This document shows, one piece after another, positions 15,119 to 23,500 of a stretch of DNA of 64,000 bases. How positions within the stretch are numbered: position 1 is the first letter of the stretch; the number at the start of each line of letters is the position of its first letter. The DNA comes from Microcoleus sp. FACHB-831. GTDB lineage: Bacteria; Cyanobacteriota; Cyanobacteriia; Cyanobacteriales; FACHB-T130. Where the stretch lies: positions 62,001-126,000 of the forward strand of contig NZ_JACJON010000036.1 in assembly GCF_014695585.1 (NCBI RefSeq), read 5' to 3'. The position numbers and the translations under genes were made by a program. The notes under the pieces are model-generated. The model was not told where the DNA came from. It ran no database searches and saw nothing but the letters and a program-made list of their open reading frames with translations.

Positions 15119-16858
15119 ATGTCCCAGAGCTGTCCGGAGCTGAGATTCGATAGAGACGCTCCCAGAATGGAAGATAAGACAAAAAGTGAACTCATCGATG
15201 AATTAGTGGCATTGCGCCAACGTGTTGCCTCATTGGAAAAACTAGAAATCCAATATCAGCAATCAGAGCAGGCTTTGCGAGGAAGCGAAGAACGCTTCCT
15301 CTTGTTGCTGGAAAACGTTAAGGACTACGCAATTTTCTTCCTCGACCCGGAGGGAACTATTATTCGCTGGGGCGCAGGCGCAGAAGAAATTTTAGGCTAT
15401 CAGGAAGCAGAAATTCTGGGCAAATCTGGCTCAATTATTTTTACACCTGAAGACATAGAGCGCGGCGATGACCGCAAAGAACGAATAAAGGCACTTACAG
15501 AAGGTCGGGCTGAGAACGAACGCTGGCACGTCCGTAAAGACGGCAGACGTTTCTGGGGTAGTGGTATTGTCACCGCATTGCGAGATGAGAGCGGACAACT
15601 GCAAGGCTTGACGAAAATCATGCGCGACTTGACCAGTCGCAAACTAGCTGAAGACGAACGCGCCCAGTTTCTAGCGAGCGAACAGGAAGCACGCGCCCAG
15701 GCTGAGTCAGCAAACCGGATGAAAGACGAGTTTCTGGCAACGCTCTCTCACGAACTGCGATCGCCCCTGAATGCGATGCTGGGGTGGACGAGTCTTCTCC
15801 GCACTCGAAAATTTGACGCAGCTACTACGGCTCGTGCTATCGAAACCATCGAACGAAATGCACGCGCACAAGCACAGCTAATTGAGGATCTTCTCGATGT
15901 CTCGCGGATTATTAGAGGTCAACTCCGCCTAAAAGTTCGCTCAACGGAACTGCTGCCAGTTATTGAATCAGCTATAGATACTGTACGTCCAGCGGCTGAT
16001 GCCAAAAGCATTCAACTACAGTCACTTATTGACCCCACAGTAGGTTCAGTTTTAGGAGATCCAGACCGCTTGCAACAGGTAGTATGGAACCTACTGACAA
16101 ACGCGATCAAGTTCACGCCCAAGGGCGGAAGCGTTCAAGTCTGCCTGCAACACAATAACTCTCAAGTTGAAATTATAGTCAGCGATACGGGTCAGGGGAT
16201 TAAGGCTGACTTTCTACCTTATGTCTTCGACCGCTTTCGCCAAGCTGATAACTCGGTTAGCAGATCTTACAGCGGACTTGGACTCGGATTAGCGATCGTG
16301 CGCCACTTGGTTGAACTGCACGGAGGAGCTGTTCGTGTCGAGAGTCCGGGTGAAGCACAGGGGTCAACGTTTATCGTGAGTTTGCCGCTGATGGCTGTCC
16401 GTTTGCCCGTAAGCGATGCCGAGAATCTACCATCAGCTGGGGGAGAAGTCCCATTCAGCTGCGGAACAGGACTTAATGGTTTGCGTATACTTGTTGTTGA
16501 TGACGATGCTGACACGCGCGAGATTCTGGTGAGGATACTGGAAACGTGCGGAGCCGAAGTGATGGCTGTAAGTTCAGCACCGGAAGCGATCGCAGCACTC
16601 GAAGAGTTGAAGCCGGATGTACTCGTCAGCGATATCGGTTTGCCACAGCAAGATGGCTATGCTCTAATTCGCAGCGTAAGGCTGCTAGAAACGGAACAAG
16701 GAAAAATTCCTGCTGTAGCGCTGACAGCGTATGCCAGAGGAGAAGACCGCGAAGCAGCTCTTTCAGCAGGTTTCCAATCCCATTTAGCTAAACCAGTTGA
16801 GCCTAGTGAGTTGGTTGCGGTTGTAATATCTGTTGCAAGACGCAATAGAAATATCTAA
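15119..16858 (+). CDS. Hybrid sensor histidine kinase (coiled coil-PAS-HisKA-HATPase-REC)
   Basis: A 579-residue cytosolic two-component kinase. The order is: coiled coil (LIDELVALRQRVASLEKLE), one PAS domain (about 60-175, with WHVRKDGRRFWGSG and the PAC-like LTKIMRDLTSRK), and HisKA with phospho-His in LSHELRSPLNAML. The HATPase has N-box NLLTNAIKFT and G-boxes SDTGQGI and SGLGLGLAIV. A C-terminal receiver begins LRILVVDDDADTRE, with acceptor Asp in DVLVSDIGLP. The start could instead be the ATG at 15167 (MEDKTKSE). It converges on a close paralog. Confidence 0.92.
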   Translation: MSQSCPELRFDRDAPRMEDKTKSELIDELVALRQRVASLEKLEIQYQQSEQALRGSEERFLLLLENVKDYAIFFLDPEGTIIRWGAGAEEILGYQEAEILGKSGSIIFTPEDIERGDDRKERIKALTEGRAENERWHVRKDGRRFWGSGIVTALRDESGQLQGLTKIMRDLTSRKLAEDERAQFLASEQEARAQAESANRMKDEFLATLSHELRSPLNAMLGWTSLLRTRKFDAATTARAIETIERNARAQAQLIEDLLDVSRIIRGQLRLKVRSTELLPVIESAIDTVRPAADAKSIQLQSLIDPTVGSVLGDPDRLQQVVWNLLTNAIKFTPKGGSVQVCLQHNNSQVEIIVSDTGQGIKADFLPYVFDRFRQADNSVSRSYSGLGLGLAIVRHLVELHGGAVRVESPGEAQGSTFIVSLPLMAVRLPVSDAENLPSAGGEVPFSCGTGLNGLRILVVDDDADTREILVRILETCGAEVMAVSSAPEAIAALEELKPDVLVSDIGLPQQDGYALIRSVRLLETEQGKIPAVALTAYARGEDREAALSAGFQSHLAKPVEPSELVAVVISVARRNRNI

Positions 16859-16966
16859 ATTTATAGCCATCAGGGTAGCATTTTTGACCCTCACCTTAAG
16901 AAGAGAGAAATGGATTTTACACCTGAATTAAGCAACGCCGTAAAATTTTCCCAATCCAAAATCGTC

Positions 16967-18964
16967 TTAGCTCCTGAAGTTGCGTCCAGCAAGGCTAGCA
17001 ACTACTATTGCTAACTCGCTGGGATCGACTGGCTTAGGAATGTGTATTTGAAAGCCTGCTGAGAGTGCAGCAGTTCGATCCTCAGCTCTAGCATATGCCG
17101 TCAGCGCCGCAGCCGGAATTCTCCCTCCGCGCTCCGGCGATCGCGCTCTCACTTTACGCATCAGCGAGTAGCCATCTTCTCCTGGCATTCCAATATCGCT
17201 CACCAATACATCTGGCTTAAATAGTTCAAGTGTTGTAATTGCCTCGATAGCAGATGCAACTGCTGTAACTTCAGCGCCGCACTCTTGCAGCACTAAACTG
17301 AGATATTCACGACTATCAACCTCATCATCAACAATTAACACCCGCAAGCCCTCAAGGGGAGGATAATTATCAATTGCGATCGCGCCTTCTGCTGTTTGGG
17401 ACATCTCTTTCGAGTCCCTTCCTTTAGTCGGTATAGACATCAGCGGTAGCTTTACGGTAAAAGTTGCCCCCAACTCTTCTCCCGGACTATCTGCAAAAAC
17501 AGTACCGCCATGCAGTTCTACCAGATGACGCACGATTGCTAAACCAAGCCCAAGACCACCGTGCTTTCTAGTAGTTGAGGCATCAGCTTGGCGGAAGTAA
17601 TCAAAAACATAAGGTAGAAAATCAGCTCTTATGCCTTTACCCGAATCGTTAACTTGGATTTGAGCATGAGAATTATCGCGTGAAAGTCTAATGACTACAA
17701 CACCACCATTAGTTGTGAACTTGATCGCATTTGAGAGCAGATTCCATACTACTTGTTGCAAGCGGTTGCGATCGCCCGAAACTAGCCCAACTGTGGAATC
17801 AACCAAACACTTAATTTCAATTGACTTAGCTTCAGCCGCCAGACGCACCGTGTCAATTGCTGCCTCAATAGTCGATACTAAGTTGACAGGACTTACATTA
17901 AGGCTGATTTTTCCCTGAATGATCCGCGAGACATCCAAAAGATCGTCAATTAACTGTATCTGCACCTTAGCATTGCGCTCGATTACCTCAATTGCCTTCG
18001 CCGTAGTTGCTGGGTCAAACTTTCGGCTTCGGAGTAATTGAGTCCAACCAAGAATGGGATTGAGGGGCGATCGCAACTCGTGAGAAAGAACTGCTAAAAA
18101 CTCATCCTTAATCCTATTTGCCCCAGCTAATTCATCAGCCTGTTGCCTTAGCCTATTTTCTAATTGCTTGCGCTCGGTTAAGTCTAAGACAAAACTAACG
18201 CCATGCTCAACAGATCCCTCAAACATCACGCCCCCCAACAGCACTGGGATGCGATTGCCATCTTTGCAGATATATTCTTTTTCTAGGGGAGGAGCCGAAC
18301 CACGCTGCTTCATCTGGGCGAGCGACTGTTCGCTCCATTGCCGCTGTTCAATTGGGGTCATTTCTTTCCAGTTCAATTTCCCAGCCTGCAACTCTTCTTG
18401 CGTGTAGCCCACCATCCGCAAAAAGGCATCGTTGGCATCGGTAATTTGACCGCTGACATCCCAGAAAATGCAGCCAATTATATTAGATTCAACCAAGCGT
18501 CTAAACCGCGATTCGCTCTCTTTTAAAGATGCTATTAATCGAGTTGTTTCCGCTTCAGCCTGTTTGCGCTCTCTGCGTTCCTTAGCTTCGCGCAACGCCC
18601 GATGTACTGATGGCACAAGTCGATCTAGCCCTTGTTTTAGCACGTAGTCTGTAGCACCGCTTTTTAAAGTTTCGATCGCCAGTACCTCGCCTAAAGCACC
18701 AGAAACGAAAATAAACGGCACTTCTGGGCAAGTATTGCGGGCGATTTCCAGCGCAGAAAAACCATTGAACGAGGGCAGAGAAACATCTGAAAGAATTAGG
18801 TCAAACGAGTGTTGTTCTAGTGCTATCAGAAAGTCAGCGCGTGTTTCTACTCGCACCAACTCGCAGTTTATATCTCCAGCCGCCAAATTTGCCCCGATGA
18901 GTTCTGCATCTAGGAAGCTATCTTCGACCAGGAGAATACGCAGGACTTTCACTACATTTCCCAC
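16967..18964 (-). CDS. Hybrid histidine kinase (REC-PAS-HisKA-HATPase-REC), paralog of the facing gene
   Basis: A 665-residue protein. An N-terminal receiver (LRILLVEDSFLDAELI, acceptor in FDLILSDVSLP) is followed by a linker helix, a PAS domain (FRRLVESNIIGCIFWDVSG) with PAC, HisKA (LSHELRSPLNPIL), HATPase (NLLSNAIKFT, NDSGKGI, GGLGLGLAIV) and a second receiver (LRVLIVDDEVDSREY, DVLVSDIGMP). From HisKA to the end it aligns without gaps worth mentioning to the gene facing it. It follows an Rcp1-like regulator gene by 10 bases on the same strand and is probably co-transcribed with it. The N-terminal REC suggests the upstream kinase feeds it. Confidence 0.92.
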   Translation of the reverse strand: MGNVVKVLRILLVEDSFLDAELIGANLAAGDINCELVRVETRADFLIALEQHSFDLILSDVSLPSFNGFSALEIARNTCPEVPFIFVSGALGEVLAIETLKSGATDYVLKQGLDRLVPSVHRALREAKERRERKQAEAETTRLIASLKESESRFRRLVESNIIGCIFWDVSGQITDANDAFLRMVGYTQEELQAGKLNWKEMTPIEQRQWSEQSLAQMKQRGSAPPLEKEYICKDGNRIPVLLGGVMFEGSVEHGVSFVLDLTERKQLENRLRQQADELAGANRIKDEFLAVLSHELRSPLNPILGWTQLLRSRKFDPATTAKAIEVIERNAKVQIQLIDDLLDVSRIIQGKISLNVSPVNLVSTIEAAIDTVRLAAEAKSIEIKCLVDSTVGLVSGDRNRLQQVVWNLLSNAIKFTTNGGVVVIRLSRDNSHAQIQVNDSGKGIRADFLPYVFDYFRQADASTTRKHGGLGLGLAIVRHLVELHGGTVFADSPGEELGATFTVKLPLMSIPTKGRDSKEMSQTAEGAIAIDNYPPLEGLRVLIVDDEVDSREYLSLVLQECGAEVTAVASAIEAITTLELFKPDVLVSDIGMPGEDGYSLMRKVRARSPERGGRIPAAALTAYARAEDRTAALSAGFQIHIPKPVDPSELAIVVASLAGRNFRS

Positions 18965-18974
18965 CTTTTATTTA

Positions 18975-19442
18975 CTAGATATTGCGTGCGGAGGGCAAAG
19001 ATCCAATCGGCGGCTGATTTACGACAGCCCAGAAAAGCCCTATTTCTTTGATAGAGTTAACAAATTCTTGGAAATGTACTGGCTTTACCACATAGGCATT
19101 CACGCCTAAATTGTAGCTACTAATGAGATCTTGCTCCTCCCGTGAAGAAGTCAGCATTACAACTGGGACTGGCTTCATGGCTGGATCGGATTTCAATTGT
19201 GCCAGAACTTCCAAACCATCAACTTTGGGTAATTTCAAATCTAGCAGTACTACGACAGGATTTCCTGCCATCCGCAGCTTAAACATTCCGCGTCGATAGA
19301 GATAATCTAGCGCTTCCTCGCCATCGCGCACTACTACAACTTCGTTAGCGAGATGGTTTTCTGCGAGCGCTGCTAGGGTTAACTCCACATCGTTAGGGCT
19401 ATCTTCCACCAGTAAAATTCGTTTCAATTCCTGCATTCTCAT
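18975..19442 (-). CDS. Stand-alone response regulator, Rcp1-like
   Basis: A 155-residue single receiver. ILLVEDSPNDVELTLAAL gives the acidic pocket, VVLLDLKLPKVDGLEVL the phospho-acceptor Asp, and VMLTSSREEQDL plus AYVVKPVHF the conserved Thr/Ser and Lys. The inserted LDYLYRRGMF is typical of the Rcp1 class paired with phytochrome-type kinases. It sits between a phytochrome-class kinase (upstream, 19552-21735) and a REC-starting hybrid kinase (downstream), giving a plausible phosphorelay: kinase to this regulator to the hybrid. Confidence 0.92.
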   Translation of the reverse strand: MRMQELKRILLVEDSPNDVELTLAALAENHLANEVVVVRDGEEALDYLYRRGMFKLRMAGNPVVVLLDLKLPKVDGLEVLAQLKSDPAMKPVPVVMLTSSREEQDLISSYNLGVNAYVVKPVHFQEFVNSIKEIGLFWAVVNQPPIGSLPSARNI

Positions 19443-19551
19443 TTCTTTTGGCAGTTCGATTTAATGTTGTAAGAAAATTAAGATTAACATTCGTATCGAT
19501 CGCAGTTGCTAATTTAAATTCTTATCAAGGATTGAAGGTCAATTTTTGCAT

Positions 19552-21735
19552 TCAATCCTCCTTTTCCAACATTTTTGGCAGGGAAAAGTAGAAGGTGGCG
19601 CCGCCCTCTACCGCTCCCTCTGCCCAGGTTCGACCCCCATGACGAGTGATAATTCGCCGGACGTTGGCTAGCCCGATGCCAGTACCCTCGAACTGTCGAG
19701 CGCTGTGCAAGCGTTGAAATACGCCAAATAGTTTGTGTGCGTAACGCATATCAAATCCTACGCCGTTATCGCGGATGAAGAAAGCGACTTCAGATTCATC
19801 AACAGTGCTGCCAATTTTAATTTCGGCGATCGCGCGCGTCCGCGTGTATTTGAGGGCATTTGCTATCAAATTTTGCAGTACTAGGCGTAACATGGCAAGG
19901 TCGCCTCTTACTTCTGGCAATTTTTCTATTTGCCATACAATAGTGCGCCCGTCGCTGTCTAGCTCAATATTCCTTTTCACTTCTTGCACCAGTTGATCCA
20001 TATTTACATTTGTGCAAGACATTTCAGCGCGACCCATTCGGGAAAAAGCTAATAAGTCATCTATCAAAATTCCTGCTTGTTTAGTTGTTTCTGCGATGGT
20101 ATTCAAATAACGGTTACTGGTTTCATCTAAAGTTGTTGTTAACGCCACCCGTTTTAGGAGTAAGTCCACGAACCCGCTAATATGGCGCAGAGGGGCACGC
20201 AGGTCGTGGGAGACAGAGTAGGAGAATGATTCAAGTTCTTTGTTGACTGCTTCTAACTGTGCTGTGCGCTCTTTAACTCGTTGTTCAAGGCTCTCGTTGA
20301 GTTGAAGGATTTGTTGTTCGGCTGCTTTGCGATCGCTGATGTCGCTGACTAAGCCTACATATCCCTCGATTTCCCCTTGGCTTCCCACTTGAGGAACGTA
20401 TGTGGCACTTATGTAGCGCGTGCCACCATCTCTATAGGGTACTTTGCTTTCAAAAGTTATTTGCTGTCCTGATAATACTGCTTCGATATACGGGCGAATG
20501 CCTTCATAAGCAGTTTCGCCCAAAACCTCACGAACGTGCTTTCCCTCTACCTCTTTTGCGGAATGCCCGAACCATTGTGAGTAGGCTTTGTTATTAAAAC
20601 GATAGCGCTGTTGGGAATCGATCGAGGCAATTAGGACGGGTAAGGCGTCGGCGATCGTCCGGAGTTCATTTTCTTTTTTTTGCAGATCGTCTTCAAGCCG
20701 CTTGCGTTCTGTAATATCAATTGCCACGCCTGCGATAAGTCGGCGTCCAGATGCTTGTTGGAGGGGGAACTTGAATGACATCCAATAGCGATCGCCATCT
20801 GCCTCCGGAGAAGTCTCCAGCAGCTCTAATGTTTTACCTGCCGCCAGAACAGCCGCATCGTTATCATGTAACTTTTTGGCCACCTCTGCTGGAAATAAGT
20901 CGAAATCGGTCTTTCCTACCCAATCAGCTAGCTTTCTATTAAAAATACGTTCAACTAATTTGTTGACATAGACGTAGCGCCCCTGTTCATCCTTGATAAA
21001 AGCTGTTGTGGGGCTGTTGCTCATAAAACTCTCGAACAGTTCTTGACTCTCTCGCAATGCTTCCTCGGCTTGCTTGCGTTGAGTCACATCCATAATCATC
21101 GCCAGCGTACCGCTGAACTCACCCGTTTCGCTAAGGATGGCATTGGTAGAGACACTTGCCCACAGAGTCGAGCCATCCTTGCGACGGAATCTGTCCGCCT
21201 GTTCATCCATAAACTCGAAAACAGAGCGGTTAAGTATTTCCTCTACGCTGTAGCCCAGCATTTCCGCCATCCGCTGATTAACGTAGTCTATTCTTCCTTC
21301 AGTATTTGTTGCCCAGATGCCTTCGCACGCAGTATCGACAAGGCGCCGATAGCGTTTCTCGCTTGCCTTTAGCTTCAGCATGCTTGCCTCAAACCTCCTA
21401 TTTGCAGCGCGTAGCGCCTCGCATAGCGCACTGAAAAGTATGCCCTGAACCAGAAAGAGCAGCAGCCGCACAGCGTCGCTCAGATCGATAGCTAGGGAAT
21501 AGAGTGGCTCTATAAAAAAGTATGTGCTGACTATGGCAGACAAGAAGGTGGCTAGCAGTCCCGGCCCCCTACCCCCACACCAGGCGCTCACCATTACAGC
21601 GCCAAAAAATAGTAGAAAAGGCGTCTTTGTCATGGCAAACCAGGGGTCTAGCAGCAGCATCAGCAGCAGTGATAGCACAACAGCTAATACTGCGACACCA
21701 TAGCGCTGTAGCTGGGAGCGTGTTAATTTCAACAT
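19552..21735 (-). CDS. Membrane histidine kinase with KdpD-like (DUF4118) input and multiple PAS domains
   Basis: A 727-residue protein. N-terminal transmembrane helices of the KdpD/DUF4118 type (about 10-110: VAVLAVVLSLLLMLLLDPW, FLLFFGAVMVSAWCGG) are followed by three PAS/PAC domains (about 125-480), a coiled coil, and a phytochrome-class kinase core: YSVSHDLRAPLRHI (phospho-His), NLIANALKYT, RDNGVGFDMRYAHKLFGVFQRLH and GTGIGLANV. That core type usually partners Rcp1 regulators, one of which follows 109 bp downstream on the same strand. The stimulus is unknown. Confidence 0.92.
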   Translation of the reverse strand: MLKLTRSQLQRYGVAVLAVVLSLLLMLLLDPWFAMTKTPFLLFFGAVMVSAWCGGRGPGLLATFLSAIVSTYFFIEPLYSLAIDLSDAVRLLLFLVQGILFSALCEALRAANRRFEASMLKLKASEKRYRRLVDTACEGIWATNTEGRIDYVNQRMAEMLGYSVEEILNRSVFEFMDEQADRFRRKDGSTLWASVSTNAILSETGEFSGTLAMIMDVTQRKQAEEALRESQELFESFMSNSPTTAFIKDEQGRYVYVNKLVERIFNRKLADWVGKTDFDLFPAEVAKKLHDNDAAVLAAGKTLELLETSPEADGDRYWMSFKFPLQQASGRRLIAGVAIDITERKRLEDDLQKKENELRTIADALPVLIASIDSQQRYRFNNKAYSQWFGHSAKEVEGKHVREVLGETAYEGIRPYIEAVLSGQQITFESKVPYRDGGTRYISATYVPQVGSQGEIEGYVGLVSDISDRKAAEQQILQLNESLEQRVKERTAQLEAVNKELESFSYSVSHDLRAPLRHISGFVDLLLKRVALTTTLDETSNRYLNTIAETTKQAGILIDDLLAFSRMGRAEMSCTNVNMDQLVQEVKRNIELDSDGRTIVWQIEKLPEVRGDLAMLRLVLQNLIANALKYTRTRAIAEIKIGSTVDESEVAFFIRDNGVGFDMRYAHKLFGVFQRLHSARQFEGTGIGLANVRRIITRHGGRTWAEGAVEGGATFYFSLPKMLEKED

Positions 21736-21976
21736 GAAACTTGCTTAATCAGGGAAATCGACCCACCTTTACAAAGACTTTTTTACCTTAAGGCTGATGA
21801 CAATTTTTTTGCATTTACCCTAAGACTTATTTAATATGAAAGTGGGGTAAACCTCTAGGCTGAAAGATGTTAGACTGCTTAGAGCGCGATCGCATTACGA
21901 ATAAGCCTATTACACCCCAGTAGGCGGTTGAATATATATTTCATGGTTCTCATAAATTGAGGTAGTTGTAGGTGCT

Positions 21977-22198
21977 ATGCTCAACAAGCATGACGAATTA
22001 TTACTAAAATATCTAAAACTTCAACCACTTTGGCTCCTATGGATATATGTAGTATTAGGAGTAGTTGCAGCAATTGCTGGATTCGTTTTTGAGAGCGGCA
22101 ATCTTTCAAAAGCTGTTTGCCTTGGAGGTGGTTTTCTCATTGCTCTAGGAGCAGAGAAGTTGGTGACACGCAAAATTAGAAATCTGCACTTTCTCTAA
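21977..22198 (+). CDS. Small two-helix membrane protein
   Basis: A 73-residue protein with two transmembrane helices (about 17-38, LWLLWIYVVLGVVAAIAGFVF in part, and 46-61, KAVCLGGGFLIALGAEKLV), a basic cytoplasmic tail, and no recognised family. It stands alone between the kinase cluster and the methyltransferase gene. No strong ribosome site is seen, but base composition and helix pattern look coding. Confidence 0.5.
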   Translation: MLNKHDELLLKYLKLQPLWLLWIYVVLGVVAAIAGFVFESGNLSKAVCLGGGFLIALGAEKLVTRKIRNLHFL

Positions 22199-22355
22199 TT
22201 AAAAAAAGTTACTAATATCTATAATTTTTAATAAACATTCTAAGTAAATTGCTCTTTAAGTGCGCGTATTTGGGCAACATACAACTAGCTTTATTTATTT
22301 ACGCCCACATACTTACCCTTTAAATTATTTAGACCATTAGGCAGTATTTGAGTGT

Positions 22356-23084
22356 ATGACTCAAGGCTACGAAGAAGATCTGGCGTACATTCACGATGTT
22401 GGATTTGGAGATTTTTCCAAGAAATCCGCGCCTGGTTTACTTGAAATATTGCGCCAGAAAGGTATACAAAAGGGTCTAGTTATCGATATAGGCTGTGGTA
22501 GCGGGATATGGGCCAACGCTCTTACCGAAGCTGGTTATGATGTTTTGGGGATAGATATATCTGACGCAATGCTAGATTTAGCAAGAATAAAAGCGCCAAA
22601 GGCAAATCTACAAAAAGCATCTTTTGTTAAATTCAATTTTCCCAAATGCGATGCTGTAACCTCACTAGGAGAATGCTTAAATTATCAATTTGATGAACAC
22701 GATAAATCCGAGCTAAAAGATATATTCGCCCGAATATACCAAGCATTAAGACCAGGCGGTATATTTATTTTTGATATCGCTCAACCAGGCTATGTAAGCG
22801 GAATCCATGCCCAAAAAAATTATTATGAAGGGGAAGACTGGGTAATTTTTCTTGAAAAACAAGAGGATACCAAAGAAAATAAATTAATTCGCAAAATCTC
22901 AATGTTTCGCAAAATTGGCGAGTTTTATAGAAAAAGCGAAGAAACCCACAGAGTCCAATTATATAAGAGTACTGAAGTTGCAAAAGAACTCCGTGAAGTT
23001 GGCTTTCGAGTAAGAATTATTCGCGGATATGGAGAATTAAAATTAAGAAAGGCTGTAGCTGGTTTTATAGCAACCAAAGCATAA
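22356..23084 (+). CDS. Class I SAM-dependent methyltransferase
   Basis: A 242-residue protein with a Rossmann-type SAM site: motif I VIDIGCGSGIWANAL (about 43-57), motif II acidic residue in VLGIDISDAM, and motif IV-like CDAVTSLGECLNY, where ubiquinone/SAM methyltransferases have similar loops. The C-terminal half is antiparallel strands (IFIFDIAQPGY, VREIRIIRGYGEL). The substrate is unknown. It is a lone gene, with AT-rich flanks and fewer HIP1 sites than its neighbours, which could indicate later acquisition. Confidence 0.85.
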   Translation: MTQGYEEDLAYIHDVGFGDFSKKSAPGLLEILRQKGIQKGLVIDIGCGSGIWANALTEAGYDVLGIDISDAMLDLARIKAPKANLQKASFVKFNFPKCDAVTSLGECLNYQFDEHDKSELKDIFARIYQALRPGGIFIFDIAQPGYVSGIHAQKNYYEGEDWVIFLEKQEDTKENKLIRKISMFRKIGEFYRKSEETHRVQLYKSTEVAKELREVGFRVRIIRGYGELKLRKAVAGFIATKA

Positions 23085-23500
23085 AGGAGATTTTACAGGT
23101 AGTTTCCCTATCTCTGTCCACCAGAATATCTTAAGAGAAGTTTCCTGATAAATAAGGGCAATTTTATGGCGCTATCTTAAGGCATGGTTATTTTAATTGC
23201 CAAAAAAAATATTTTATTTATGATGTATTATCTTAATCCTTAATAGCGATTCATACAGCCGCACGCAGCCACTATAAATACGGTGGGGATATCTGTAGTG
23301 TGATTACAACTACTCCCCTTTGCACAATATGCTTTCCCGCCTTGTCTGTTTTCCAAGGTGTTGACCGTAGTTGCTGTAGCTAGCCGCGCTTTTATTAGCA
23401 TAAAATTATAAAATTCGGGCGGTTCCCCCCCAAGACAGACGATATAGAGCGTTTTTACCTTTAAAGTTCGTTCTGGTAATCGATCGCTCATCGAGGCATC
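23085..23500. other. Intergenic region, no gene recognised
   Basis: About 415 bases between the methyltransferase and cytochrome genes. An 83-codon leftward ORF at 23240-23491 has a Cys-rich odd composition and no family resemblance; I regard it as chance. Promoter of the cytochrome gene expected here. Confidence 0.35.

Noticed and set aside
23240-23491. 83-codon leftward ORF with several Cys
   Set aside because: No conserved pattern, and it fills the likely promoter of the cytochrome gene.
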